This document shows, one piece after another, positions 25,073-33,011 of a stretch of 64,000 nucleotides of DNA. The notes under the pieces were generated by a model that saw nothing but the letters and a program-made list of their open reading frames with translations, was not told the origin of the DNA and searched no databases. The stretch covers positions 186,001-250,000 of the forward strand of contig NZ_JARHUC010000009.1 in assembly GCF_029223255.1 (NCBI RefSeq), read 5' to 3'. Numbering within the stretch: position 1 is the stretch's first letter; each line of letters opens with the position of its first letter. The DNA is from Albimonas marina (GTDB lineage: Bacteria > Pseudomonadota > Alphaproteobacteria > Rhodobacterales > Rhodobacteraceae). A program made the translations under genes and the position numbers.

Positions 25073-26206
25073 TCAGTTGATCAGGGCGTTGACGTACTTC
25101 TCCTCGGCCGCGACCTGGTTCGCGGCGTACCACTCGTCGTTGTAGAGGATCTGGGTGGCCACGTTCTCGGGCGAGGTCGGGTTCCACTTGGCCATCGACT
25201 CGGGCACCAGCGGCGCCGCGGCGGGGTTGATCGGCGCGGAGCCGATCAGCTCGAACCACTTCACCTGCAGCGCGGGATCCTGGGCGAAGGCGATGAACTT
25301 CATCGCCTCGTCGGCGCCGGCGGGGTTGTTCTTGGGAACGACCCAGGTGCCCGGCGACATCACGCCCCCGTCGAAGGAGACGGCGAAGGTGCCCTCGTCC
25401 ATCTCGTCCTTCAGCAGGTGCGCGCGGGTCGACCAGATGTTGCCCATCACCACCTCCTCCTGGAGGAACAGGTTCTGGGACTCGGAGCCGGAGCCCCACA
25501 CGATCACGTTCTCGCGGATCTTGCGGAACTGGTCGATGGCCGCGTCGATGCCGTCCTCGGTCGACAGGACCTCGTAGACCTGATCCAGCGGCACGCCCTG
25601 GGCCATGGTGGCGCATTCCAGCATGCCGCGCACGGCCTTGCGGAAGGTGCGCATGCCGGGGAAGTTCTTGGTGTCGAACACGTCCGCCCAGCTGGTCGGG
25701 ACCCCGCCCTCGGAGAGCTTGGGGTTGTAGGCCAGCACGTAGGAATAGACGTAGTTGCCCGCGCCGAACTCCCAGTCGGTGCCTTTCATCAGCTTCGAGC
25801 GGTCGACGATGTCGTAGTTGATCGGCGCGGTCATGCCGGCCTCGCCCAGGATGATCGCCGAGCCGGGGCCCGAGTCGCACACGTCCCAGACCACCGCGCC
25901 GCTCTCGACCATGGCGCGGATGCGGCCGGCCGAGGGGCCGGAACCGTCGATGACGACGTCGATGCCGGTGGCTTCCTTGTAGGTGTCGCCCAGCACTTCC
26001 TTGATGATGTCGGCGGCCTTGCCGCCCCAGTTCACCACCACCAGCTCGGAGGGGGCGGCCTTGGCCTTGCCGCCCATGCCGACCATCGGGATCACGCCCA
26101 GCGCGCCCATGGCCATCAGGAAGCCGCGCTTGGTGATGCGGCCTTCGCGCAGCTTGTGCGCGGCGATCTCGGCGAGGTCGCGCTTGAAGTCGTTGTCGTG
26201 GGACAT
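25073..26206 (-). CDS. PotD/PotF-type substrate-binding protein
   Basis: 377 residues from ATG 26206, which has AAGGAG at the right distance (an in-frame ATG at 26227 lacks one). The N-terminus is long and polar, then GRITKRGFLMAMGALGVIP, a Tat-like signal with KR rather than RR, ends at GKAKAAP. The mature domain opens LVVVNWGGKAADIIKEV, as in polyamine-binding proteins of the PotD/SBP_bac_8 group, and includes YVLAYNPKL and SWADVFD motifs. It is the second gene of the operon after the ATPase. The ligand is likely a polyamine-like or other cationic nitrogen compound. Confidence 0.88.
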   Translation of the reverse strand: MSHDNDFKRDLAEIAAHKLREGRITKRGFLMAMGALGVIPMVGMGGKAKAAPSELVVVNWGGKAADIIKEVLGDTYKEATGIDVVIDGSGPSAGRIRAMVESGAVVWDVCDSGPGSAIILGEAGMTAPINYDIVDRSKLMKGTDWEFGAGNYVYSYVLAYNPKLSEGGVPTSWADVFDTKNFPGMRTFRKAVRGMLECATMAQGVPLDQVYEVLSTEDGIDAAIDQFRKIRENVIVWGSGSESQNLFLQEEVVMGNIWSTRAHLLKDEMDEGTFAVSFDGGVMSPGTWVVPKNNPAGADEAMKFIAFAQDPALQVKWFELIGSAPINPAAAPLVPESMAKWNPTSPENVATQILYNDEWYAANQVAAEEKYVNALIN

Positions 26207-26286
26207 GGGTCGCTCCTTGTCGGTCATGCCGGGTCGGACTTGGATCGGCTTCTGACGGCCGTTGGATCGGGGCTCGCGGGGGCCGG

Positions 26287-27357
26287 TCAGGCCTCCTCGA
26301 GGAACACGCAGGCGTCGCGCTCCCAGCGGAGCGTGACGGGCAGGCCGGGCTCGGGGTGGATCTCGGCCTTCCAGGTGGGGCGGGAGACCAGCAGCGGGCC
26401 CAGCCCCTCGGTCTCGACGATCAGCTGCGCCCGCTCGCCCAGGTACGAGACCTGGGAGATGCGGCCCGGCACGCCGGCCTGGCCCGCGGGGCCCAGCGCG
26501 ATGCGCTCGGGCCGCAGGGCCACTCGGGCGGCGGCGCCGACGGGGGGCGGGGCGGGGGAGGCGATCTCGATCTCGACCCCGCCCATGTCGCAGCGCGCCG
26601 CGCCCGCGTCATGGCCCGCCACGGTCACGTTCAGGAAGTTCGACTTGCCCAGGAAGTTCGCCACGAACCCGGTGCGCGGCCGGTCGTAGAGCGCCTCGGG
26701 CGCGCCCTCCTGCTGGATCCGGCCGCCGGAGAGGATGACGATGCGGTCGGACATCGACAGCGCCTCCTCCTGGTCGTGGGTGACGTAGATGAAGGTCACG
26801 CCCAGCTTCTCGTGCAGGGCCTTGAGCTCCCACTGCAGGTCGGCGCGCAGCTTCTTGTCGAGCGCCGAGAGCGGCTCGTCGAGCAGCAGCACCTGGGGGT
26901 GGAAGCTCAGCGCGCGGGCCAGCGCCACGCGCTGCTGCTGGCCGCCCGACAGCTGCTGGGGCATGCGGTCGGCGTAGGCGCCCATCTGGACGAGGTCCAG
27001 GCACTCCGCCACCCGGGCCGCGATCTCGGCCTTGGACTTGCCGCGGACCTTCAGGGGGAAGCCGACGTTCTGCGCCACGGTCATGGTCGGGAACAGGGCG
27101 TAGCCCTGGAACACCATGCCGAAGCCGCGCTTCTCGGGCGGCAGGCGGGTGATGTCGGCGCCGCGCATCGAGACCGTGCCCGAGGTCAGCTGCGTGAAGC
27201 CCGCCACCGCCGTCAGAAGCGTCGTCTTGCCCGAGCCCGAGGGCCCCAGCAGCGTCAGGAATTCGCCTTCCGCCACGTCGAGGTCGACGTCGTCGAGCGC
27301 GTGCGTCTCGCCGTAACGCTTCACCGCCTTGCGGATAGAGAGGATCACGTCGGTCAT
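26287..27357 (-). CDS. PotA-like ABC transporter ATP-binding protein
   Basis: 356 residues. Walker [11 protein letters not shown] (37-46), Q-loop FGMVFQGYALFPTM, signature LSGGQQQR, Walker B VLLLDEPLSALDKKLR and H-loop IYVTHDQEEAL are complete. The C-terminal third is a TOBE domain with ALRPERIAL, as in PotA/FbpC. It is the first gene of the seven-gene operon running to 19814 (ATPase, binding protein, two permeases, amidohydrolase, DUF1028, oxidase). The preceding LysR gene on the same strand ends 117 bp upstream with its own terminator. Confidence 0.93.
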   Translation of the reverse strand: MTDVILSIRKAVKRYGETHALDDVDLDVAEGEFLTLLGPSGSGKTTLLTAVAGFTQLTSGTVSMRGADITRLPPEKRGFGMVFQGYALFPTMTVAQNVGFPLKVRGKSKAEIAARVAECLDLVQMGAYADRMPQQLSGGQQQRVALARALSFHPQVLLLDEPLSALDKKLRADLQWELKALHEKLGVTFIYVTHDQEEALSMSDRIVILSGGRIQQEGAPEALYDRPRTGFVANFLGKSNFLNVTVAGHDAGAARCDMGGVEIEIASPAPPPVGAAARVALRPERIALGPAGQAGVPGRISQVSYLGERAQLIVETEGLGPLLVSRPTWKAEIHPEPGLPVTLRWERDACVFLEEA

Positions 27358-27443
27358 GAGGCTCCGGTCCGGCCAACGAGGATCGGGCGCGTCGGAGCGC
27401 GCCGTCAGGTTCAGACCAACACGCCGACGGCATCATTCGGAAA

Positions 27444-27462
27444 TAAAAAAGCGACCCGCTTC
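27444..27462 (-). terminator. Rho-independent terminator of the LysR gene
   Basis: On the minus strand AAGCG-GGT-CGCTT is followed by a run of Ts, one of the few classical T-tailed terminators in the window. It lies a few bases after the LysR stop and separates it from the PotA-like operon. Confidence 0.6.
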
Positions 27463-27474
27463 GATAGGTGCAGG

Positions 27475-28371
27475 TTATATCCGGTCGGCCGCCGCCACGT
27501 AGTCCGCGAAGTGGCGCTGGAACAGCAGCGCGAGGTTGGGCGTGGGGAACAGGGTCGAGGTCAGGGCGTAGACCTGCAGCGCGATGTCGGGCGTGGTCGG
27601 GCGCGCGACCACGCCCGTCGGCAGCCCGCCGATCAGGGCGAAGTCGTCGACCAGCGCCGCCCCCAGCCCCCCCGCCACCAGGTCGAGCGCGGTGGAGGTG
27701 TGGCGCACCTCGCAGAAATGCCGCCGCTCCAGCCCCTCGGCCATGAACACCGCGTCGATCGAGCGGCCGAGCGGCGTGTCCGCGGCGTAGGAGATGTGGG
27801 GGACGTGGTTGAGGTCGGTGATGCGGACCCGGTCCGACAGCGCCAGCTCATGCCCCTTGGGCAGGGCGCAGACCAGCCGCCCCTCGGCCACCGGCTGGAT
27901 CGACAGGCCCACCTGCCGCGGCCGGGTGATCGAGAAGCCCAGGTCCGCCTCGCCCGACAGCAGGCGGGCCGCGATCTCGTCCACCGTGCCCACCTCGAAG
28001 CTGATCCGCGCGCGGGAACGGCCCTTGAGGAACGCGCTCAGCGCCTGCGGCACGATCCCGTGGCCCAGCGAGGGCGTGGCGATGATCGACAGCCGCCCCG
28101 CCACGCCGCCCCGCAGGTCCTCGACCATCGAGGAGATGCGCTTCTGCTGGCGGAACAGGTGGCGCGCCTCGTCGGCGATGTGCAGCGCCTCGCGCGTCGG
28201 GGTCAGGCGGCCGCGCTCGCGCAGGAACAGGGGGAAGCCGATCTGGTCCTCGGTGTGGCGGATCATGTTCGACACCGCCGGTTGGCTGATGCCCAGCGCG
28301 TCGGCGGCCCGCGCGGTCGTGCCCATCTCGATGACGGCGCAGAGGATTTCGAGGTTGCGGGCCTTGAGCAT
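27475..28371 (-). CDS. LysR-family transcriptional regulator
   Basis: 298 residues. N-terminal wHTH: MLKARNLEILCAVIEMGTTA then ADALGISQPAVSNMIRHTEDQIGFPLFLRERG. The rest is a periplasmic-binding-like effector domain (about 90-295). It is divergent from the D-carbamoylase gene with a 103-bp AT-richer spacer, and sits upstream of the polyamine-type operon, so it probably activates one or both in response to a pathway intermediate. Confidence 0.9.
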   Translation of the reverse strand: MLKARNLEILCAVIEMGTTARAADALGISQPAVSNMIRHTEDQIGFPLFLRERGRLTPTREALHIADEARHLFRQQKRISSMVEDLRGGVAGRLSIIATPSLGHGIVPQALSAFLKGRSRARISFEVGTVDEIAARLLSGEADLGFSITRPRQVGLSIQPVAEGRLVCALPKGHELALSDRVRITDLNHVPHISYAADTPLGRSIDAVFMAEGLERRHFCEVRHTSTALDLVAGGLGAALVDDFALIGGLPTGVVARPTTPDIALQVYALTSTLFPTPNLALLFQRHFADYVAAADRI

Positions 28372-28384
28372 GGCGGTCTTATAA

Positions 28385-28418
28385 TCCTGACTTATTCCCT
28401 CCCCCACATTCCTGATTT
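28385..28418. promoter_or_regulatory. Direct repeats in the LysR/carbamoylase intergenic region
   Basis: TCCTGACTT (28385-28393) and TCCTGATTT (28410-28418) repeat with 25-bp spacing between the divergent genes, in a locally AT-rich stretch. This is a plausible LysR contact region, though no clear T-N11-A inverted repeat stands out. Confidence 0.35.
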
Positions 28419-28474
28419 CTGGCTGATGCTCAAGGGCGCTATGCGTGGACGCCGAGCCGACAGAAGGACCGCCC

Positions 28475-29413
28475 ATGAGCCGCAAGGAAGTCTTCGCCGT
28501 CGCCCAGATGGGGCCCGTCCACCTCGCCGACGAGCGCCCGGCGGTGATCGCCCGCCTGATCGAGATGCTGCGCGAGGCGCATGCCCGCGGCGCGCGCTGG
28601 GTCACCTTCCCCGAGCTGGCGCTGACCACCTTCTTCCCGCGCTACGTCTACGACGACCCCGCCGAATACGACCGCTTCTACGAGGAGGGGCTGCCCTCGC
28701 CGGCCATGGTCCCGCTGTTCGAGGCGGCGAAGGACCTGGGCGTGGGCTTCTACCTGGGCTACGCCGAGAAGGTGGTGGAGGAGGGCGTCACGCGCCGCTT
28801 CAACACCTCCGTCCTCGTGGGCCCCGACGGGGCGATCCTGGGGAAATACCGCAAGATCCACCTGCCCGGCACCAAGGATCCCATCGGCGACCTGGAGTTC
28901 GAGCATCTCGAGAAGCGGTATTTCGAGGTCGGGAACCTGGGCTTCCCAACCTTCGCAACCCCCTCGGGCCGCTTCGGCATGTGCATCTGCAACGACCGCC
29001 GCTGGCCGGAGACCTTCCGCACCATGGCGCTGCGCGGGGCGGAGGTGTTCATGCTGGGCTACAACACGCCCACCCGGAACATCCACCACCCCGAGCCGGC
29101 GCACCTGCGCGAGTTCCACAACCGCCTGTCGCTGGAATCGGCCGCCTACCAGAACGGCGCGTGGGTGATGGCGGCGGCGAAATGCGGGGCCGAGGACGGC
29201 TTCGCCATGATCGGCGGCAGCGCCATCGTGGCCCCCACCGGCGAGACGGCGGCGATGTGCATGTCCGAGGAGGACGAGGTCATCACCTTCGCCTGCGACC
29301 TGGACCTCGGCGCCTACATCCGCCGCTCGGTCTTCGACTTCGCCCGCCACCGCCGGCCCGAGCACTACGGCCCGATCACCGCGCAGGTGGGCGTCGAGAT
29401 CCCGAAGGACTGA
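28475..29413 (+). CDS. N-carbamoyl-D-amino acid hydrolase (nitrilase superfamily)
   Basis: 312 residues. The nitrilase catalytic triad sits at E47 (FPELAL), K127 (YRKIHLPG) and C172 (MCICNDRRWPE), the same numbering as in Agrobacterium D-carbamoylase, and the YNTPTRN and SYQNGAW-like segments are also shared. It hydrolyses N-carbamoyl-D-amino acids to the D-amino acid, ammonia and CO2 in the cytoplasm, normally after a hydantoinase. ATG 28475 has AGAAGGA upstream. It is divergent from a LysR regulator and near an ATZ/TRZ-type amidohydrolase that could open the ring. N-carbamoylputrescine amidase is a less likely alternative. Confidence 0.9.
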   Translation: MSRKEVFAVAQMGPVHLADERPAVIARLIEMLREAHARGARWVTFPELALTTFFPRYVYDDPAEYDRFYEEGLPSPAMVPLFEAAKDLGVGFYLGYAEKVVEEGVTRRFNTSVLVGPDGAILGKYRKIHLPGTKDPIGDLEFEHLEKRYFEVGNLGFPTFATPSGRFGMCICNDRRWPETFRTMALRGAEVFMLGYNTPTRNIHHPEPAHLREFHNRLSLESAAYQNGAWVMAAAKCGAEDGFAMIGGSAIVAPTGETAAMCMSEEDEVITFACDLDLGAYIRRSVFDFARHRRPEHYGPITAQVGVEIPKD

Positions 29414-29439
29414 CCCCGGCCGCCCCCGCGACGATATCC

Positions 29440-29474
29440 TCCGGCGTCCGGCGTCCGGCGTCCGGCGTCCGGCG
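29440..29474. repeat. Five tandem copies of TCCGGCG
   Basis: A perfect 7-bp unit repeats five times without interruption (35 bp) in the intergenic region after the D-carbamoylase. Short perfect arrays of this type are prone to copy-number change. Confidence 0.9.
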
Positions 29475-29515
29475 GCGACCGCCCCCGTCGATCGCGCGGC
29501 GCCCCGCGGGCGCGT

Positions 29516-29576
29516 CCCGGGCTTGACCCGGGACCTCCTCCGCCGCCACAGGACGCGGCCCCGGGTCAAGCCCGGG
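29516..29576. repeat. 17-bp inverted repeat CCCGGGCTTGACCCGGG
   Basis: The copy at 29516-29532 is exactly the reverse complement of 29560-29576, with 27 bp between. Each arm is itself nearly palindromic. It lies between the convergent carbamoylase and peptidase genes and could be a terminator or a dispersed intergenic repeat element. Confidence 0.7.
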
Positions 29577-29685
29577 GCGCCCCCTCGCCGCGGCCGAGCC
29601 GCCCGACCTCCGCGCTGGGACCTGGCGGCGGGGCGCGGCGGCGCCCCGGCGGAAGGCCCGGGCAGAGCGCCGGCGCCCGGCCGCC

Positions 29686-30765
29686 TCAGCCCCTCAGCCG
29701 TCCCGCCCGGCCCATGATCTCGACCAGCCGGTCGAGGTCGATGGCCCGGCAGGTCTTGCCGGCGGGCTTGACGGTGGGCGCGTCCTCGCCCGCGGTCAGG
29801 GCGTTCAGCACCGCCTCCTCCACCGCCTCGACGGCGGCGAGGTAGAGCGGGTCCATCAGCCCGCCGTTCAGCTCGCGCCGCGTGCGCACCGGGCCGGCGT
29901 GCAGCGGCATCGGCCCCGGATCGGCCACCGTGAAGGCCAGGAACACGTCGCCCGAGCTGTCGCCCCCCGGCGAGCCGCCGCGCCCCACCCCCAGCGCCGC
30001 CCGCTTCGCCATCTGCCGCAGGCCCAGCCCCGACAGCGGCGCATCGGTCGCCAGCACCACGATGATCGAGCCGCTCTCGCGATCCTTCAGCCGGCCCTCC
30101 GTCATCTCCCGCCCCACGGGGACGCCCAGCACCGTCAGCCAGGGGCGCAGGCCGTGGTTGGCCTGCACGAAGGCGCCGACGGTGTACGTCTCGCCCCCCG
30201 CCTCGACGAGGCGCGAGGCGGTGCCCGAGCCGCCCTTGAACTCGTAGGCGATCATCCCCGCCCCGCCCCCGACCGAGCCCTCGGCGACCGGGCCGCCGGC
30301 CGCGCGCTCCAGCGCCGCGCGGGCGTGTTCGGGCGTCACCGCCTGGGCGTTGATGTCGGAGAGGACGCCGTCGTAGGTCTCGGCCACCACGGGCATCGCC
30401 CAGGCGTGCTCGGTCGCGAAATAGTCCGAATAGGCGTCGATCATCCAGCGGGTCGCGGCGTGGTGGACCATGCCGACGGAGTGGGTGTTGGTGATCATCA
30501 CCGGCCCGAAGAACCAGCCGGCGTCATCGATCCAGTGGCTGCCGGTCATCTCGCCGTTGCCGTTCAGATCGAAGCGCCCCGCCCAGACCGGTTGGGGGTC
30601 GCCCTCGTCCTGCCGCGGCAGGATCGCGGTGACCCCGGTGCGCAGGTTGCGGGCGGGGTCGATGATCGTCTCGTATCCCACGCGCACGCCGGGCACGTCG
30701 GTGATGGCGTTGAAGCGCCCCGGCGTTCCGGGAACGTCGAGGCCGAGGTCGCGGGCGCGGGGCAT
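29686..30765 (-). CDS. P1-family (DmpA-like) aminopeptidase/amidase
   Basis: 359 residues. The DmpA/P1 autoproteolytic site is visible: ESGSIIVVLATDAPLS with cleavage expected between G232 and S233, where the new N-terminal Ser is the nucleophile. ITDVPGVRVGYETI near the N-terminus and the GSVGGGAGMIAYEFKGG block are family hallmarks. Such Ntn-like hydrolases remove N-terminal residues, sometimes D- or beta-amino acids, or act on peptide amides. It is cytoplasmic, with no signal peptide. It follows the GntR gene on the same strand after a 78-bp gap. Confidence 0.9.
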   Translation of the reverse strand: MPRARDLGLDVPGTPGRFNAITDVPGVRVGYETIIDPARNLRTGVTAILPRQDEGDPQPVWAGRFDLNGNGEMTGSHWIDDAGWFFGPVMITNTHSVGMVHHAATRWMIDAYSDYFATEHAWAMPVVAETYDGVLSDINAQAVTPEHARAALERAAGGPVAEGSVGGGAGMIAYEFKGGSGTASRLVEAGGETYTVGAFVQANHGLRPWLTVLGVPVGREMTEGRLKDRESGSIIVVLATDAPLSGLGLRQMAKRAALGVGRGGSPGGDSSGDVFLAFTVADPGPMPLHAGPVRTRRELNGGLMDPLYLAAVEAVEEAVLNALTAGEDAPTVKPAGKTCRAIDLDRLVEIMGRAGRLRG

Positions 30766-30843
30766 GGGCGGCTCCTGGTCAGGCGGCGGCGAGGCGCCTC
30801 CGGCTTAGCCCACCCGGCGGCGGTCGAGAAGCGTCCCCCGCGG

Positions 30844-31590
30844 TCAGCCAGGCGGCGAGAGCAGAGCCTCCATCTCGGAGGGGGAGTCGGAGGGCAGGAA
30901 GATCTCGGGATGCGTCTCGCGCATGAAGTCGAGGACCTCGCCCAGGTCGTCGAGGTGGCTGCGCATCAGGCGATGGGCGAGCGCCTCGTCCCGGGCCTGC
31001 AGGGCGGCGTGGATCGCGCGATGCTCCTGCTCGACCTCGCCCGAGATGTCGCCGGCGGTGTAGGAGAACCGCCGCACCCGGTCCAGCTGGCCCGCCGCCA
31101 CCTGCACCACCCGCCAGATGTCGGGAAAGCCCGCGACCGTGCAGATCAGCCGGTGGAAGGCCATGTCCACGCTCAGCGAGCGGTCGTGGTCCCCGCGCCG
31201 CCGCGCCTCGGCCTGCATGAACATCAGGAGCTCGAAGTCCGCGTCGTGGGCGCCGTCGTAGGCGCGCGCGGCGAGGCGCACCATGCGCAGCTCGAGGCTC
31301 GATCGCACCAGGTGCCCCTCGATCACCTGGTGGAGCGAGATCTTGCGCACGAAGGTGCCCTCGCTCGGCACGATGTCGATCAGCCCCTCCTGCGCGAGGC
31401 GCAGCACCGCCTCGCGCATCGGCGTGCGCGAGAAGCCGAGCTCGGCGCAGATCTCCTTCTCGGGCAGGGCCGAGCCGGGCGCCAGGCGCATGGTGATGAT
31501 CGCCTGGCGCAGGTGGTCGTAGGCCTGGTCCGCCTTGGCGCGGCCGCGGCCCCGGGCGGTCTCGCCCGGGCCGGTCGCCAGCAGCGCCAT
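30844..31590 (-). CDS. GntR/FadR-family transcriptional regulator (FCD domain)
   Basis: 248 residues from ATG 31590 (a TTG 15 bases upstream is possible). wHTH: QAYDHLRQAIITMRLAPGSA then ICAELGFSRTPMREAVLRLAQEGLIDIVPSEGTFV. The C-terminal helical FCD domain (about 100-235) holds the metal/ligand site with D...H...H spacing (SVDMAFHRLI and EHRAIHAAL). It follows the aminotransferase-like gene on the same strand and probably controls the local aminotransferase/kinase cluster. Confidence 0.9.
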   Translation of the reverse strand: MALLATGPGETARGRGRAKADQAYDHLRQAIITMRLAPGSALPEKEICAELGFSRTPMREAVLRLAQEGLIDIVPSEGTFVRKISLHQVIEGHLVRSSLELRMVRLAARAYDGAHDADFELLMFMQAEARRRGDHDRSLSVDMAFHRLICTVAGFPDIWRVVQVAAGQLDRVRRFSYTAGDISGEVEQEHRAIHAALQARDEALAHRLMRSHLDDLGEVLDFMRETHPEIFLPSDSPSEMEALLSPPG

Positions 31591-31673
31591 CACCGCATCG
31601 CTCAAGGTCGCGCCCCCGTCATCTGTCCGCGCCCGCGGCGCGGGCCTTCTTGCCGCCCGCGCCGGGGCCCGGC

Positions 31674-33011
31674 TTACCCTTCGGGGGCGATCTCGGCCAG
31701 CACCCGGCCCAGCGTGTCGAGGAACAGCGCCGCGTCCGCGGGCGCGAAGCACATCGGCGGGCGGATCTTGAGCACGGCGCCCGTCGCCCCCGCGGTGCTG
31801 ATCAGCACGCCCTGCGCCCGCATGTCGTTGACCACCCGGTGCGCCAGCGCCCCGTCGGGCCGGTCGTCGGGGGTGCGGAACTCGAGCCCGATGAACAGCC
31901 CCGCGCCCCGCACGTCGGCGATGCGCGGGTCCTTCGCCTGCAGGGCGCGCATGCCGTCCATCATCAGCCGGCCCATCGCCGCGCTGTTGGCGATCAGCCC
32001 CTCGTCCTCGATCACCGAGAGCACCGCGGAGGCGGCTGCGATCGAGACGTTGTTGGCCCCGAAGGTGTTGAAGTAGCGGATGTCGCGGCCGAAGCTCTCC
32101 TGGTGGCGGGCCTGCATGACGGCGGCCGCGATGGGCATGCCGTTGCCCATCGGCTTGCCCATCACCACGATGTCGGGAACCAGCCCGTGGCGCGCGAAGC
32201 CCCACATGCCCGCGCCCAGACGCCCGAAGCCCGGTTGAACCTCGTCCGCGACGTAGAGGGCGCCGCCCGCCCGCGCCGCCTCGACCGCCGGGGCGAGGAA
32301 GCCCTGCGGGTCCGCGAAGATGCCGTCGGTCGAGAAGATGCCGTCGGCCACGAAGGCGGCGGGCGTGATCCCCCGGCGCTTCATGAAGGCGATGGCCTCC
32401 TCGACGTCGCGGGCCATGGCGGCGGCGGCGTCGCCGTCCTCGGCCTCGCGGGGGTCGGGGCAGCGGATGGTCATCACATGCTCGCCCAGCGGCGACTTCT
32501 CGCCCAGCGAGGGCGATATCTCCGCCGCCGCCGTGGTCACGCCGTGGTAGGCGTTGGCGGTGACGATCACCCCGGTCCCCCCGGTGACCCGGCGCGCGAT
32601 GCGCAGCGCGAGGTCCACCGCCTCGGAGCCGGTGCAGGTGTACATCACCCGGTCCAGCGCCTCGGGGAAGGTGGCCAGCAGCCGCTCGGAATAGTCCAGC
32701 AGCGCCTCGCCGAGATAGCGGGTGTGAGTGTTGAGGATGCCCGCCTGCTCGCGGATCGCCTCGACCACGCGGGGGTGGCAGTGCCCGACGGAGGGGACGT
32801 TGTTGTAGGCGTCGAGGTATCGCCGCCCGTCCGCTCCCTCCAGCCACACGCCCTCGGCGCGGACCACGTGCAGGGGATCGTCGTAGAACAGCCGGTAGGA
32901 GGGGCCCAGCGCCTGCGCGCGCCGGCGCAGCAGGGCCTGGGTCTCGGGCGGCTGCGCGCCGAGGCGGCTTTCGTCGAAACCGTTCAGCATTCCGGCGGCC
33001 GGGCGGGTCAT
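31674..33011 (-). CDS. Class III aminotransferase-fold phospholyase-like enzyme
   Basis: 445 residues. PLP lysine K286 lies in VVMGKPMGNGMP, and the N-terminal NNVPSVGHCHP (71-81) replaces the more usual class III sequences. Both motifs are typical of ethanolamine-phosphate and 5-phosphohydroxylysine phospholyases (AGXT2L1/2), which eliminate phosphate and ammonia rather than transaminate. D256 (VADEVQ) contacts the PLP pyridine nitrogen. The gene overlaps the kinase gene by four bases, so a phosphorylated amino alcohol made by that kinase is the likely substrate. An ordinary omega-aminotransferase is the alternative. Confidence 0.75.
   Translation of the reverse strand: MTRPAAGMLNGFDESRLGAQPPETQALLRRRAQALGPSYRLFYDDPLHVVRAEGVWLEGADGRRYLDAYNNVPSVGHCHPRVVEAIREQAGILNTHTRYLGEALLDYSERLLATFPEALDRVMYTCTGSEAVDLALRIARRVTGGTGVIVTANAYHGVTTAAAEISPSLGEKSPLGEHVMTIRCPDPREAEDGDAAAAMARDVEEAIAFMKRRGITPAAFVADGIFSTDGIFADPQGFLAPAVEAARAGGALYVADEVQPGFGRLGAGMWGFARHGLVPDIVVMGKPMGNGMPIAAAVMQARHQESFGRDIRYFNTFGANNVSIAAASAVLSVIEDEGLIANSAAMGRLMMDGMRALQAKDPRIADVRGAGLFIGLEFRTPDDRPDGALAHRVVNDMRAQGVLISTAGATGAVLKIRPPMCFAPADAALFLDTLGRVLAEIAPEG

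Noticed and set aside
26356-28474. A long plus-strand open frame across the PotA-like and LysR genes
   Set aside because: Composition is Gln/Val/Arg/Gly-rich without any domain, and the opposite strand carries a complete ABC ATPase and a complete LysR protein.
29440-29474. Possible CRISPR array from the repeated TCCGGCG units
   Set aside because: Units are only 7 bp, contiguous and without spacers; no cas gene is near.
31631-31645. GCCCGC-GGC-GCGGGC hairpin between the aminotransferase-like and GntR genes
   Set aside because: Only six base pairs with a three-base loop, in the expected range for GC-rich DNA; not convincing as a terminator or operator.
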